Positions 50,316-59,845 are shown, numbered from the stretch's first letter. The stretch: 64,000 nucleotides of DNA from Bacillus safensis (GCA_030159235.1 BSBG01000010.1:61661-125660), one strand, 5' to 3'. The notes: generated from the letters alone by a model not told the origin. Made by a program: numbers and translations.

Positions 50316-50846
50316 ATGGGCTATCCCAAGGAAGGAGAAACCATCCAAATTCAAAGCTATAAACACAATGGCTTGATCCACAGGATTTGGAATGAAACCA
50401 CCATTCTAAAAGCAACGGAATTGTGTATCATTGGTGCAAACGACCGTACAATGGTGACTGAATCCGATGGTCGTACTTGGATGACGAGAGAACCGGCTAT
50501 TTGCTATTTCCATGCAAAACAATGGTTTAATGTAATTGGGATGCTTAGAGATGATGGGGTATATTATTACTGCAACATTAGCTCTCCTTTTGCAACAGAT
50601 GAAGAAGCAATTAAGTATATTGATTACGATTTAGATGTCAAAGTCTTTCCAGACATGACGTACAATATTTTGGATGAGGACGAATATGCAGATCATAAGA
50701 GGCAGATGAATTATCCAAAAGAAATCGATAGCATCTTAAGAGAGCATCTGAATACATTACTGCATTGGATTCACCAGAGGAAAGGTCCGTTTGCTCCTGA
50801 ATTTGTGGATATGTGGTATGAACGTTTTTTACATTATACAAAATAA
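50316..50846 (+). CDS. ygaC: nucleoside tri-/diphosphate phosphatase YgaC (DUF402)
   Basis: 176 residues from the ATG at 50316 (AGGGGAG at 6 bases). DUF402 beta-barrel fold: [12 protein letters not shown], the conserved [24 protein letters not shown] and [10 protein letters not shown] (acidic metal ligands) are the catalytic segments of the Ntdp family, which hydrolyses NTPs and NDPs. The helical extension at the end ([13 protein letters not shown]) is typical. Conserved location next to ygaD. Confidence 0.9.
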   Translation: MGYPKEGETIQIQSYKHNGLIHRIWNETTILKATELCIIGANDRTMVTESDGRTWMTREPAICYFHAKQWFNVIGMLRDDGVYYYCNISSPFATDEEAIKYIDYDLDVKVFPDMTYNILDEDEYADHKRQMNYPKEIDSILREHLNTLLHWIHQRKGPFAPEFVDMWYERFLHYTK

Positions 50847-50858
50847 GCAAGAGCATCA

Positions 50859-50894
50859 AAAAACCTGTTTGGCTTTTTAGGCTAACAGGTTTTT
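50859..50894 (+). terminator. Rho-independent terminator after ygaC
   Basis: AAAACCTGTT-(TG)-GC / GC-(T)-AACAGGTTTT stem with T-run. Confidence 0.88.
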
Positions 50895-50941
50895 GACTGC
50901 GTACGGATAAGAGGCACTGATAGATTGGGAAGGAGATTTAC

Positions 50942-52684
50942 ATGGGGGTCATTAAACGCTACATGGCTTTTGTAACACCGTATAAGAAACAGATTGCATT
51001 AACAATGGTCATCGGGATGATTAAATTCTCGATTCCGTTAACATTGCCTCTGCTTTTAAAGTATGTTATTGATGATGTCATTCAAGGCTCGGGGTCGCCT
51101 GAAGAAAAGACATCATCTTTATTGATCATGATGGGAATTATGCTCGTATTATTTTTAGTGATGAGGCCGCCTGTTGAATACTATAGACAATACTACGCGC
51201 AGTGGACAGGCAGTAAAGTATTGTTTGATATTCGGGAAAAGCTGTTCTCGCATATTCAAAAGCTAAGTCTTCGTTATTATGCCAACACAAGAACAGGAGA
51301 AATTATTTCAAGAGTGATCAACGATGTGGAGCAGACAAAAGAATTTGTCATCACAGGTCTCATGAACATTTGGTTGGATATGATGACTGTACTGATCGTA
51401 ATCGCTATTATGTGTACACTGGATCTTAAGCTCACCATCGTGTCTGTCATTATTTTTCCGCTATATGCGTTTGCAGTAAAGTATTTTTACGGACGGCTTC
51501 GTAAGCTGACAAAAGAGCGGTCACAGGCGCTGGCTGAAGTGCAAGGGCATTTGCACGAGCGGGTACAAGGAATGCCAGTTATTCGCAGTTTTGCGATTGA
51601 AGAATATGAACAAGAGAATTTTCATGATGAAAATAAAAATTTCCTAAACAAAGCGATCAACCATACGAATTGGAATGCCAAAACCTTTGCCGTCGTCAAT
51701 ACCATCACTGACATTGCGCCGCTATTAATCATTGCATTTGCTGGCTATACCGTAATTAACGGGTCACTTTCAATTGGGACGATGATTGCCTTTGTCGGCT
51801 ATATTGACCGGATGTATAACCCGATTCGTCGTCTCATTAACTCATCCACGACTTTAACTCAGTCGGTGGCATCAATGGATCGTATTTTTGAGTTTATTGA
51901 TGAGCCATATGAAGTCACAGACCGGCCGAATGCAAAAGAAGCCAATCATTTAAAAGGAGAGGTAGAGTTTAAAAATGTGTCGTTTCGTTATGAACACACA
52001 CAGGAAGAGATTCTGCACAATATCTCCTTGAAAATAGAAAAAGGACAAACAGTTGCGCTTGTAGGAATGAGCGGTGGAGGTAAATCGACACTCGTCAGCT
52101 TAATCCCAAGGTTTTATGATGTCACAAACGGGTCACTTGAAATTGACGGCATCGATATAAAAGAGTACAGAGCAAGAAGCCTTCGAAATCAAGTCGGAAT
52201 GGTGCTGCAGGATACATTCTTATTCAGCGACACCATTAAAGAAAATATTGCGGTTGGAGACCCAGAAGCATCTTTTGAAAAAATCGTTTCGGCTGCAAAA
52301 GCGGCAAATGCGCATGATTTTATCATGTCTCTTCCTGAAGGATATGACACGAAAGTAGGAGAACGGGGTGTAAAGCTGTCAGGCGGTCAAAAACAGCGGA
52401 TTTCCATTGCAAGAGTCTTTCTTAAAAATCCACCGCTTTTGATTTTAGATGAAGCAACGTCTGCTCTCGATTTAGAAAGTGAGCATTACATTCAAGAAGC
52501 GATGCAAAAGCTAGCGAAGGACCGGACAACCTTTATTGTCGCACACCGTTTATCGACGATTACACATGCTGACCAAATTGTGGTCATGGAGAAAGGCGAA
52601 ATTGTGGAAAAAGGAACACACGAAGAATTAATGAACCGAGACAGCCACTATCGCCATTTATTTACCATTCAAACATTAAATTAG
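50942..52684 (+). CDS. ygaD: ABC exporter-type transporter YgaD
   Basis: 580 residues, as B. subtilis YgaD. Six-helix exporter domain (1-310) and NBD with Walker [10 protein letters not shown] (~376-384), signature LSGGQKQR, Walker [13 protein letters not shown] and H-loop AHRLST. It probably works as a homodimer; the substrate is unknown (multidrug/lipid type). GGAAGGAG precedes the ATG. In B. subtilis the next gene would be ygaE; here a peptide transporter operon intervenes. Confidence 0.92.
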   Translation: MGVIKRYMAFVTPYKKQIALTMVIGMIKFSIPLTLPLLLKYVIDDVIQGSGSPEEKTSSLLIMMGIMLVLFLVMRPPVEYYRQYYAQWTGSKVLFDIREKLFSHIQKLSLRYYANTRTGEIISRVINDVEQTKEFVITGLMNIWLDMMTVLIVIAIMCTLDLKLTIVSVIIFPLYAFAVKYFYGRLRKLTKERSQALAEVQGHLHERVQGMPVIRSFAIEEYEQENFHDENKNFLNKAINHTNWNAKTFAVVNTITDIAPLLIIAFAGYTVINGSLSIGTMIAFVGYIDRMYNPIRRLINSSTTLTQSVASMDRIFEFIDEPYEVTDRPNAKEANHLKGEVEFKNVSFRYEHTQEEILHNISLKIEKGQTVALVGMSGGGKSTLVSLIPRFYDVTNGSLEIDGIDIKEYRARSLRNQVGMVLQDTFLFSDTIKENIAVGDPEASFEKIVSAAKAANAHDFIMSLPEGYDTKVGERGVKLSGGQKQRISIARVFLKNPPLLILDEATSALDLESEHYIQEAMQKLAKDRTTFIVAHRLSTITHADQIVVMEKGEIVEKGTHEELMNRDSHYRHLFTIQTLN

Positions 52685-52685
52685 T

Positions 52686-52720
52686 AAAAGCCTATCCGAT
52701 TCTAGCGGATAGGCTTTTTT
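52686..52720 (+). terminator. Rho-independent terminator after ygaD
   Basis: AAAAGCCTATCCG / CGGATAGGCTTTT stem with T-run. Confidence 0.94.
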
Positions 52721-52796
52721 ATGCTTGTCAAAAACATGACATATTTCCCAGCTTGTCTCAATACAATTTTAAAAAGTATGACGGGGTGGTGAATAT

Positions 52797-53819
52797 GTGA
52801 AAGAACAAGACGTGCTGCTAAATGTCAAACAGCTGTCCATTGCGTTTCAGCAAAAAAAGCAAAAAGTGCCCATCGTCCATCACATATCGTTCTCGATTCA
52901 AAAAGGGGAAACGTTAGGGATTGTTGGCGAATCTGGCTGCGGGAAAAGTATCACATCGATGTCATTAATGGGATTGAATCAGCAAACCGACACAACGGGT
53001 GAGGTTCAATTCGATGGGCAAAATCTGCTGTCGCTTTCAGAGAAACAGTGGAGAGAGGTAAGAGGAAATGACATTTCGATGATTTTTCAAGAGCCAATGA
53101 CCTCCCTGAACCCATTAATGCCCATCGGCAAACAAATGACGGAAGCTCTTTTTACACATCAAGCAATCGGTCAAAAAGAAGCAAAAACGAAGGCAGTTGA
53201 TCTGCTTCAGACAGTTGGGTTGAAGCAAGCCGAATCGTTACTTAAAAAATATCCACATGAATTATCAGGCGGCATGCGCCAGCGTGTCATGATTGCGATG
53301 GCAATGCTTTGTCATCCAAAGCTCATGATCGCTGATGAACCGACAACTGCACTGGATGTCACCATTCAAGCGCAAATCCTTCGTCTGCTCAAAAAGCTGA
53401 ACGAAGAGATGGACACCGCTATTTTATTTATTACCCATGATCTAGGTGTCGTTCGGCAAATATGCCAGCGAGTCATGATTATGTATGCCGGTCGAATCGT
53501 AGAAGAAGGAACCGTTGACCGTATTTTTCAAAAACCTCTGCATCCCTACACAAAAGGTCTTTTCGCCTCAGTTCCATCGTTTAAAGAGAAAAAAGAAAAA
53601 CTCATCTCTATCGCAGGTCATGTGCCTAAGCCAGGGGCCATCCGGTCCGGCTGTCAATTTGCACCACGCTGCCCATATCAAATGGCGCAATGTCTTGAAA
53701 AAGATCCAGCCTTACAATCCATTGAACAGAATCACCGCGTGGCATGTTTTCTAATGGAAGGAGGAGAAGACACTGAGTCACCCACTCTTGCAAGTGAATC
53801 AGCTGACAAAACGGTATGA
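52797..53819 (+). CDS. oligopeptide/dipeptide ABC transporter ATPase (OppD/DppD-type)
   Basis: 340 residues. Walker A GESGCGKS (~38-45), signature LSGGMRQR, Walker B LMIADEPTTALD, and the C-terminal oligopeptide-permease zinc/iron-sulfur-type cysteine region (GCQFAPRCPYQMAQC). The start is GTG after GGGGTGGTG. First gene of a five-gene ATPase-ATPase-binding protein-permease-permease operon, the App/Dpp order reversed relative to classic opp. It overlaps the second ATPase gene. Confidence 0.92.
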   Translation: MKEQDVLLNVKQLSIAFQQKKQKVPIVHHISFSIQKGETLGIVGESGCGKSITSMSLMGLNQQTDTTGEVQFDGQNLLSLSEKQWREVRGNDISMIFQEPMTSLNPLMPIGKQMTEALFTHQAIGQKEAKTKAVDLLQTVGLKQAESLLKKYPHELSGGMRQRVMIAMAMLCHPKLMIADEPTTALDVTIQAQILRLLKKLNEEMDTAILFITHDLGVVRQICQRVMIMYAGRIVEEGTVDRIFQKPLHPYTKGLFASVPSFKEKKEKLISIAGHVPKPGAIRSGCQFAPRCPYQMAQCLEKDPALQSIEQNHRVACFLMEGGEDTESPTLASESADKTV

Positions 53820-54765
53820 CACAGCCGCCTTTTTTTCTAAACATAAACAATCGACTTTGGCTTTAAATCAAGTGTCCCTTCACGTGAAGGAAGGGGAAAC
53901 GCTTGGCATTGTTGGTGAATCAGGCTGCGGGAAATCAACACTTGGCAAAAGCCTAATGAGATTGACTGAACCGACGTCAGGCTCTATTCAACTGAAAGGG
54001 CAAGAGATCACCCTTTTGAAAGAACGAGACATGCGTTCCTTACGAAAAGACATTCAAATGATCTTTCAGGATCCATACGCTTCTTTAAATCCAAGAATGA
54101 AAATCAAAGATATTTTAGAGGAACCGCTGATTGTTCACCGGCATGGGACGAAAGCAGAAAGACGGAAACGGGTAAAAGAGATGCTGCACATTGTTGGATT
54201 TGATCCTTCCTATGGGGAGCGTTATGCGCACCAATTCAGCGGCGGACAAAGGCAGCGCATTGGTATCGCAAGAGCACTCATTACTCACCCAAGTCTTGTC
54301 ATTGCTGATGAACCAGTTTCCGCTTTAGATGTATCCGTTCAAGCACAAATTTTAAATTTAATGCTTGAGTTGCAAAAGACGCTTTCTCTGACGTATTTGT
54401 TTATTTCTCACGATCTTGGTGTTGTCAGGTATATGAGCGACCGGATTGCCGTCATGTATGCTGGCCGTATTGTTGAGATGGGGCCTGCCGAAGACGTGTT
54501 TCACAGCCCGCTTCATCCCTACACATCGCTGCTTCTGAAATCCATTCCACATATGGATCACGTACTAGAGGCGCAAGATGTGTCAGCAGAAGAGATCACA
54601 ATGACGGAACGCAGTGGCTGTCCTTTCTACAAAAGATGCCCAAAAAGATGGGGGAAATGCCTAAAAGCAGTTCCTGCCTTGTATGAGGAGGAACCGGGAC
54701 ATGCGGCTGCATGTTATTTATATCAAAAGGAGGAACACAATGAAGAAGACATGGTTATTCAGTAG
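53773..54765 (+). CDS. oligopeptide/dipeptide ABC transporter ATPase (OppF/DppF-type), probable CTG start
   Basis: 330 residues if started at CTG 53773. AAGGAGGAG (53758-53766) lies at ideal distance from that CTG, and the predicted N-terminus (M)SHPLLQVNQLTKRYD looks like other OppF starts. The TTG at 53788 is 22 bases from the site. Walker A GESGCGKST, signature FSGGQRQR, Walker B LVIADEPVSALD, and a C-terminal Cys cluster (GCPFYKRCPKRWGKC). It overlaps the previous gene by ~47 bases and the next by 26. Confidence 0.88.
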   Translation: MSHPLLQVNQLTKRYDTAAFFSKHKQSTLALNQVSLHVKEGETLGIVGESGCGKSTLGKSLMRLTEPTSGSIQLKGQEITLLKERDMRSLRKDIQMIFQDPYASLNPRMKIKDILEEPLIVHRHGTKAERRKRVKEMLHIVGFDPSYGERYAHQFSGGQRQRIGIARALITHPSLVIADEPVSALDVSVQAQILNLMLELQKTLSLTYLFISHDLGVVRYMSDRIAVMYAGRIVEMGPAEDVFHSPLHPYTSLLLKSIPHMDHVLEAQDVSAEEITMTERSGCPFYKRCPKRWGKCLKAVPALYEEEPGHAAACYLYQKEEHNEEDMVIQ

Positions 54766-56326
54766 TTTCATTTTTGTGCTGGCACTGGCGCTCTTTTTAG
54801 GGGGATGCTCATCTTCACCGACATCAGAAGAAAAAGCAACAAAAGATACCCTCGTATTTGGCAGAGGTGGAGATTCCACTTCACTAGATCCAATCACAAC
54901 GACAGAAGGCGAAACCTTCAAGGTCACAGAGAATATGTTTGAAAAGCTTTTGAATTACGGTGAGAAAGACACGACCATCCATCCCGGCCTCGCAGCAGAA
55001 TGGGATGTTGCAAAGGACGGGAAATCGTACACATTCTATTTAAGAAAAGGTGTGAAATTTCACGATGGCACAGACTTTAACGCAGAAGCAGTGAAATTCA
55101 ACTTTGACCGCTGGATGAATGGAGATGCAGAAAAATTTCCTTACTATGGCATGTTTGGTGGCTATAAAAAAGATAAAGGACATGTCATTAAAGACATCAT
55201 CGTCAAAGGCGAGCATGAAATTGAATTTCAGCTAAAGCGCCCGCAGGCGACTTTCCTCAAAAATATTGCCATGTCACCATTTGGCATTGCAAGTCCGGTA
55301 GCAGTAGAAAAAAGCGGGTCTTCATTTAGAGAAAATCCAGTAGGGACAGGACCATTCAAGTTTAAAGAGTGGAAGCAAAATGACCGTATCGTGTTAGAAA
55401 AGAACGAGGATTATTGGCAGAAGGATAAACCAAAGCTGAATCAAATCATCTTCCGCTCCATTCCAGAAAACTCTGCCCGTTTAAATGCCCTGAAAACAGG
55501 CGAGATCGATTTAATGGATGGCGTGAATCCGTCAGATTTAGATGGCATTAAAACCGACAAAGCGCTCCAGCTCATTGAAAGACCATCGATGAACGTAGGC
55601 TATATCGGACTGACCGTCACAAGAAAGCCGCTTGATAACAAGCTGGTTCGTCAGGCACTCAATTACGCCGTCGATAAAGAATCCATTATTGAGTCATTTT
55701 ATGGCGGACTTGCTGAGCCAGCAAAAAATCCATTGCCGCCAGCTTTAGAAGGCTACAATGACGACATAGAGCCATATCCGTATGATCCAGAAAAAGCGAA
55801 AGAACTATTAAAAGAAGCGGGCTTCCCTGACGGCTTTCGCATCAAGCTTTGGGCGATGCCTGTACCGCGTCCATACATGCCAGATGGGATGAAGGTAGCA
55901 GAAGTCATTCAATCCAACTTTGAAAAGGTAGGCGTCAAAGCAGAAATTGTGACATATGACTGGGCGACCTATTTAGATAAGGCGAGTAAAGGAGAAGCAG
56001 ATGTGTTCTTATTAGGCTGGACAGGGGACAATGGCGATCCGGATAATTTCATTTACACACTGCTGGACAAAGACAGCATTGGCGGCAACAACTATACATT
56101 CTTCAAAAACGATAAAATGCATGACATTTTAATTGAGGCGCAAACAGATACAGATCAAAAGAAACGAAATGAGCTGTATAAAAAAGCGCAGGAAATCATT
56201 CATGACGAAGCGCCTTGGATTCCATTGGTTCATTCAATCCCAATGCTTGCAGCATCTAATGATTTAAAAGGCTACCAGCCACATCCAACTGGTTCAGAGG
56301 CTTTGACCGACGTGTATTTCGAATAA
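54740..56326 (+). CDS. peptide ABC transporter substrate-binding lipoprotein (DppE/OppA family)
   Basis: 528 residues from the ATG at 54740 (AAGGAGG upstream). Signal peptide with lipobox FLGGC (Cys ~22), Ser/Thr linker, then family 5 solute-binding protein with GRGGDSTSLDPITTTEGETF, W-x-FYLRKGVKFHDG, NPVGTGPFKFKEW and the late GYQPHPTGSEAL. It delivers di- or oligopeptides to the permease. A perfect 13-bp hairpin follows the stop and may raise the ratio of this protein over the permeases. Confidence 0.92.
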   Translation: MKKTWLFSSFIFVLALALFLGGCSSSPTSEEKATKDTLVFGRGGDSTSLDPITTTEGETFKVTENMFEKLLNYGEKDTTIHPGLAAEWDVAKDGKSYTFYLRKGVKFHDGTDFNAEAVKFNFDRWMNGDAEKFPYYGMFGGYKKDKGHVIKDIIVKGEHEIEFQLKRPQATFLKNIAMSPFGIASPVAVEKSGSSFRENPVGTGPFKFKEWKQNDRIVLEKNEDYWQKDKPKLNQIIFRSIPENSARLNALKTGEIDLMDGVNPSDLDGIKTDKALQLIERPSMNVGYIGLTVTRKPLDNKLVRQALNYAVDKESIIESFYGGLAEPAKNPLPPALEGYNDDIEPYPYDPEKAKELLKEAGFPDGFRIKLWAMPVPRPYMPDGMKVAEVIQSNFEKVGVKAEIVTYDWATYLDKASKGEADVFLLGWTGDNGDPDNFIYTLLDKDSIGGNNYTFFKNDKMHDILIEAQTDTDQKKRNELYKKAQEIIHDEAPWIPLVHSIPMLAASNDLKGYQPHPTGSEALTDVYFE

Positions 56327-56329
56327 GCA

Positions 56330-56358
56330 AATAAGGGAGATCATGGATCTCCCTTATT
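56330..56358 (+). promoter_or_regulatory. intercistronic 13-bp stem-loop in the peptide transporter operon
   Basis: AATAAGGGAGATC / GATCTCCCTTATT, perfect stem with a 3-base loop and no T-run. It lies between the binding protein and the first permease, and overlaps the over-extended permease frame. It is likely an mRNA stabiliser for the upstream message. Confidence 0.65.
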
Positions 56359-56387
56359 CAAACAAAGAAAAAGGCGGTGAAAGCTGT

Positions 56388-57389
56388 TTGTTTGCTTATT
56401 GTATGAAACGGGCAGGAATGCTCATCCCAGTCCTGATTGGAATGACATTGGTCGTGTTTTCAATTATTCGGTTTATACCTGGGAATCCAGCGCAGGTCAT
56501 CTTAGGGCAGCGGGCAACGAAAGAGGCAGTAGAACAATTAACGAGCCAGCTCGGTTTAGACCAGCCGTGGTATGTTCAATACGGTCATTACATGTGGGGC
56601 CTTTTAAAAGGGGATTTAGGGACTTCCATTCGAACAGGAGCGGCTATTGCCCAGGAAATGAAGCCTTACTTATTTGCGACGTTAGAATTGACCTTTTTTG
56701 CGATGGTGCTGGCGATTGTTGTGGGAGTGAATGCCGGAATCATTAGTGCTTGGTTTAAGCATTCTTTCTTTGATTATGTCGCAATGTTTATTGCTCTCAT
56801 CGGAGTGTCCATGCCGATTTTCTGGTTAGGCTTAATGGGGCAGTGGCTATTCTCGATTGAATTAGGTCTCTTGCCGACAACGGGCCGAGAAAACGTAAGG
56901 AATCCAGTAGATTCGATTACGTATATTCATACACTGGACACGCTTTTACAAGGCCGGTTTGATCAATTTACTGACAGCATCAAGCATTTGATATTACCAA
57001 GTACAGCACTTGCCACAATTCCTGCTGCGATTATTGCGAGGATTACAAGGGCAAGTATGCTGGAAGTGCTTCATTCAGACTTTATTCGAACAGCAAAAGC
57101 AAAAGGAGTACGTTCATTTTTCATCATTTATCAGCATGGCCTAAAAAATGCGCTCATTCCGATTTTGACCATTATTGGACTTCAAACAGGACTATTGCTT
57201 GGCGGAGCCATTTTAACAGAAACCATTTTTGCTTGGCCGGGAATTGGACGGTATATATATGACGCCATCAGCTATCGTGATTATCCAGTCATTCAAACAG
57301 GCATTCTCGTCGTTGCGCTTATATTTGTCCTGATCAATTTCATTGTGGATATCTTATATGCGGTGATTGATCCAAGGATTAAATATTAG
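56388..57389 (+). CDS. peptide ABC transporter permease (DppB/OppB-type)
   Basis: 333 residues from the TTG at 56388 (AAAGGCGGTG at 8 bases). This gives the typical MFAYCMKRAGMLIPVLIGMTL start; the longer frame from 56343 runs through the intercistronic hairpin. Six transmembrane helices and the EAA loop (HSDFIRTAKAKGVRS) that docks the ATPases. It pairs with the next permease to form the channel. Confidence 0.92.
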   Translation: MFAYCMKRAGMLIPVLIGMTLVVFSIIRFIPGNPAQVILGQRATKEAVEQLTSQLGLDQPWYVQYGHYMWGLLKGDLGTSIRTGAAIAQEMKPYLFATLELTFFAMVLAIVVGVNAGIISAWFKHSFFDYVAMFIALIGVSMPIFWLGLMGQWLFSIELGLLPTTGRENVRNPVDSITYIHTLDTLLQGRFDQFTDSIKHLILPSTALATIPAAIIARITRASMLEVLHSDFIRTAKAKGVRSFFIIYQHGLKNALIPILTIIGLQTGLLLGGAILTETIFAWPGIGRYIYDAISYRDYPVIQTGILVVALIFVLINFIVDILYAVIDPRIKY

Positions 57390-57406
57390 GGGAGGAGAGT
57401 GACAAT

Positions 57407-58303
57407 ATGGAAGCGCAAAAAGAGCTTGAACCACCTCAACCAAAAGAAGAACGCGCTCAATCATTGATTCTTGAATCGTTGAAGCAGTTCTTTCAGCACA
57501 AGCTGGCGGTTATCGGCAGTGTAATAGTCTTTTTATTTCTCATCCTAGCAATCTTTGCACCGCTCATTGCTCCTTATGGAATCAATGAACAATCACTCGG
57601 TGAGCGATTTAGTGCACCCTCAGCTGCGCACTGGTTTGGTACGGATGATTTCGGCAGAGATATATTTTCAAGAGTTGTCCATGGAGCGCGGATTTCCTTA
57701 TGGGTTGGCTTCTTCTCAGTCCTCGGATCTGTCATTTTAGGTACATTGCTTGGATTGATGGCAGGCTATGGCGGAAGAGTGCTAGATGCTGTGATCTCGA
57801 GACTGTTTGATATTTTACTCGCTTTTCCTAGCATTCTATTAGCGATTGCTATTGTCTCCATCTTAGGCCCCTCCTTACAAAATGCCCTTATTGCCATTGC
57901 GATTATTAATGTCCCAACCTTTGGACGGCTTGTTCGTTCAAAAGTGCTGAGTATTAAGCAAGAAGAATACGTGCTGGCAGCAAAGGCGGTAGGAATGTCA
58001 CACCGCCGGATCGTGCTGCGTCACATCCTGCCAAATAGCATGGTGCCGGTCATCGTTCAGGCGACACTTGCGATCGGAACAGCGATTATTGAGGCAGCTG
58101 CTTTAGGCTTTTTAGGATTGGGTGCACAAGCGCCAAGTCCAGAGTGGGGGAAAATGCTCGCCGATGCTCGGCCTTATCTCGTTCAAGCCCCCTGGACATT
58201 GTTATTTCCAGGGATAGCGATCATGCTGACGGTTTTGGGCTTTAACCTGATGGGAGATGGATTAAGAGACACGCTGGATCCTAAAATGAAGAAAATAAAA
58301 TAA
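57407..58303 (+). CDS. peptide ABC transporter permease (DppC/OppC-type)
   Basis: 298 residues: cytosolic N-terminus, six transmembrane helices, FGTDDFGRDIFSRVVHGARISL and the EAA loop (EEYVLAAKAVGMSHRRI), all standard for OppC-type subunits. Start ATG with GGGGAGGAG. Last gene of the operon; its stop codon runs directly into the repeated terminator that flanks a dispersed element. Confidence 0.92.
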   Translation: MEAQKELEPPQPKEERAQSLILESLKQFFQHKLAVIGSVIVFLFLILAIFAPLIAPYGINEQSLGERFSAPSAAHWFGTDDFGRDIFSRVVHGARISLWVGFFSVLGSVILGTLLGLMAGYGGRVLDAVISRLFDILLAFPSILLAIAIVSILGPSLQNALIAIAIINVPTFGRLVRSKVLSIKQEEYVLAAKAVGMSHRRIVLRHILPNSMVPVIVQATLAIGTAIIEAAALGFLGLGAQAPSPEWGKMLADARPYLVQAPWTLLFPGIAIMLTVLGFNLMGDGLRDTLDPKMKKIK

Positions 58304-58523
58304 GACCGATTCTCATAATCGGTCTCAGATTGTTGACAAAGGGCTAAAATGATCTTTATTTTAGCCCTTTGTCTTCTTTTCAACGTGAAAGAAAACCTTT
58401 GCAGTCTAGGAAGGACGAGCACCGGAACGGAGCGAATTTGACATTCGTGAGTACCGGCGCGCAGGCCTGACACCGAATGCGAGGGTTTGTCTACACGTTG
58501 AGACCGATTCTCATAATCGGTCT
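58303..58523 (-). repeat. dispersed structured element, copy 2 (long form), with duplicated terminator palindrome
   Basis: A 175-base core (58326-58500) is bounded on both sides by an identical 23-base palindrome (arms GACCGATT / AATCGGTC; 58303-58325 and 58501-58523). Only the right copy has a T-run on the + strand. The core matches copy 1 (38400-38534) in reverse complement, including AGAAAACCTTTGCAGTCTA (58390-58408). Internal features: a long hairpin GACAAAGGGCTAAAAT / ATTTTAGCCCTTTGTC (about 58335-58372) and end repeats CAACGTG / CACGTTG. Confidence 0.85.
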
Positions 58524-58530
58524 TTTCTAT

Positions 58531-59604
58531 TTATGCTTCTTTTTCTTCTGTTTCGATTTCACTGTCTTTTGGGTGATACGTCTGGAAGCTTGTAATCAAT
58601 GTATCTAAATGCTCTAGTTCATCACGGTATTCGATGATGCTGGACATGACATTCAGCATATTGTAATCGAGCAGGTCGTTTTCTTGGTTTTGCTGATGCA
58701 GAATAAATGATTTCGTTAACGTCTCAAGGCGAAGAGAGCATTCATTTTGAAATTCATCGTCCTGCGGCTTCATTTTTCCGACGAATTTCATCAAGGTCCG
58801 CTCATGCCAATACAATAAATAATCAATCTCATCCGTTAAGCTTTCCCTGAAATGCTCTGGCATCAATTGAATTTCATTTTCTAATTTATGAAGCTTTTTC
58901 AGCAAGTACAGAGCGCGGTTCGATGTCATAATGGCCTGCCTGAACAAAACGAGTTTTCTTGATTTTACATAGGTTGTTTTCTTTAAATAGCTTCGTTCCT
59001 CTTTGTATAACAAGTAAATGTGATCTAATTTGATCATGCGTTCTTTTATTTGATCGATGTCATCTTTTAAGGTGGAATGATCAGTAGACTGTCTTGAAGT
59101 TAGACGGATCCATTTTAAAATCTCCTCCGTATTTTCCATAATGTGATGAACAAGCTTTGTTTCATACTTTGGCGGCAGGAAGATTAAATTCACTAAAAAT
59201 GAAGAAAGAACGCCTAACACCACAGTAGCTGTTCGAATTAAGGCAAAGGAAAGGAAATGATCCCCTGCACTTTCTAAAATTGCGATAACGGTAACAAGTG
59301 CAATCGGAATCGTGTGTTCAATCTTCAGCTTTAAATTAATAGCGATGACCATGACGGCGGTTAAACCGATAATGACCGGTCCTGTGCCAAAAAGCAGACC
59401 GAACGTAATGGCAAGCGCTGCTCCAATAATATTGGCTTGCACTTGATCAACAATGGTTAAAAAAGATCGATAAATAGATGGCTGGATAGCAAATACAGCT
59501 GCAATTCCCGCGAAGACGGGCGTTGGCAACCCAAGCCATGTTGCCAGGTAAAGCGCGAGTACAATGGCAATACCAGTTTTTAAAATACGGGCTCCAAGTT
59601 TCAT
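58531..59604 (-). CDS. ygaE: YgaE, aromatic acid exporter-family membrane protein
   Basis: 357 residues from the ATG at 59604 (AGGGA at 9 bases; longer frame to 59649 is unlikely). The N-terminal half has about five transmembrane helices with GARILKTGIAIVLALYLA and FAIQPSIYRSF, the ArAE_1/DUF939 signature. The C-terminal half is a cytosolic helical domain. Related proteins are assigned to aromatic acid export, but YgaE itself has no proven substrate. In B. subtilis it directly precedes gsaB, as here. Confidence 0.88.
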   Translation of the reverse strand: MKLGARILKTGIAIVLALYLATWLGLPTPVFAGIAAVFAIQPSIYRSFLTIVDQVQANIIGAALAITFGLLFGTGPVIIGLTAVMVIAINLKLKIEHTIPIALVTVIAILESAGDHFLSFALIRTATVVLGVLSSFLVNLIFLPPKYETKLVHHIMENTEEILKWIRLTSRQSTDHSTLKDDIDQIKERMIKLDHIYLLYKEERSYLKKTTYVKSRKLVLFRQAIMTSNRALYLLKKLHKLENEIQLMPEHFRESLTDEIDYLLYWHERTLMKFVGKMKPQDDEFQNECSLRLETLTKSFILHQQNQENDLLDYNMLNVMSSIIEYRDELEHLDTLITSFQTYHPKDSEIETEEKEA

Positions 59605-59811
59605 TGGTTTTGTCCCTGCATTCCTTTCTTTTCGATAATAGATGATCACTCGTCATTTATCATCAATATTTTGATGAAACAACTAAGTAATATACAGCGG
59701 TCTTCCGAAATATTCAAGTGATTTTTGAAAGTTCATGAAAACATCAAAAGAAGGTATTGAGAAGAAATGTAACAGATTCGCACGTTTTTGACAAACAAGA
59801 GCTGGTCAATA

Positions 59812-59845
59812 AAAAAACAGGCGCATACTTTTACGCCTGTTTTAG
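59812..59845 (-). terminator. Rho-independent terminator of gsaB
   Basis: AAAACAGGCG / CGCCTGTTTT stem; on the minus strand it runs into TTTTTTTATT. Confidence 0.9.
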
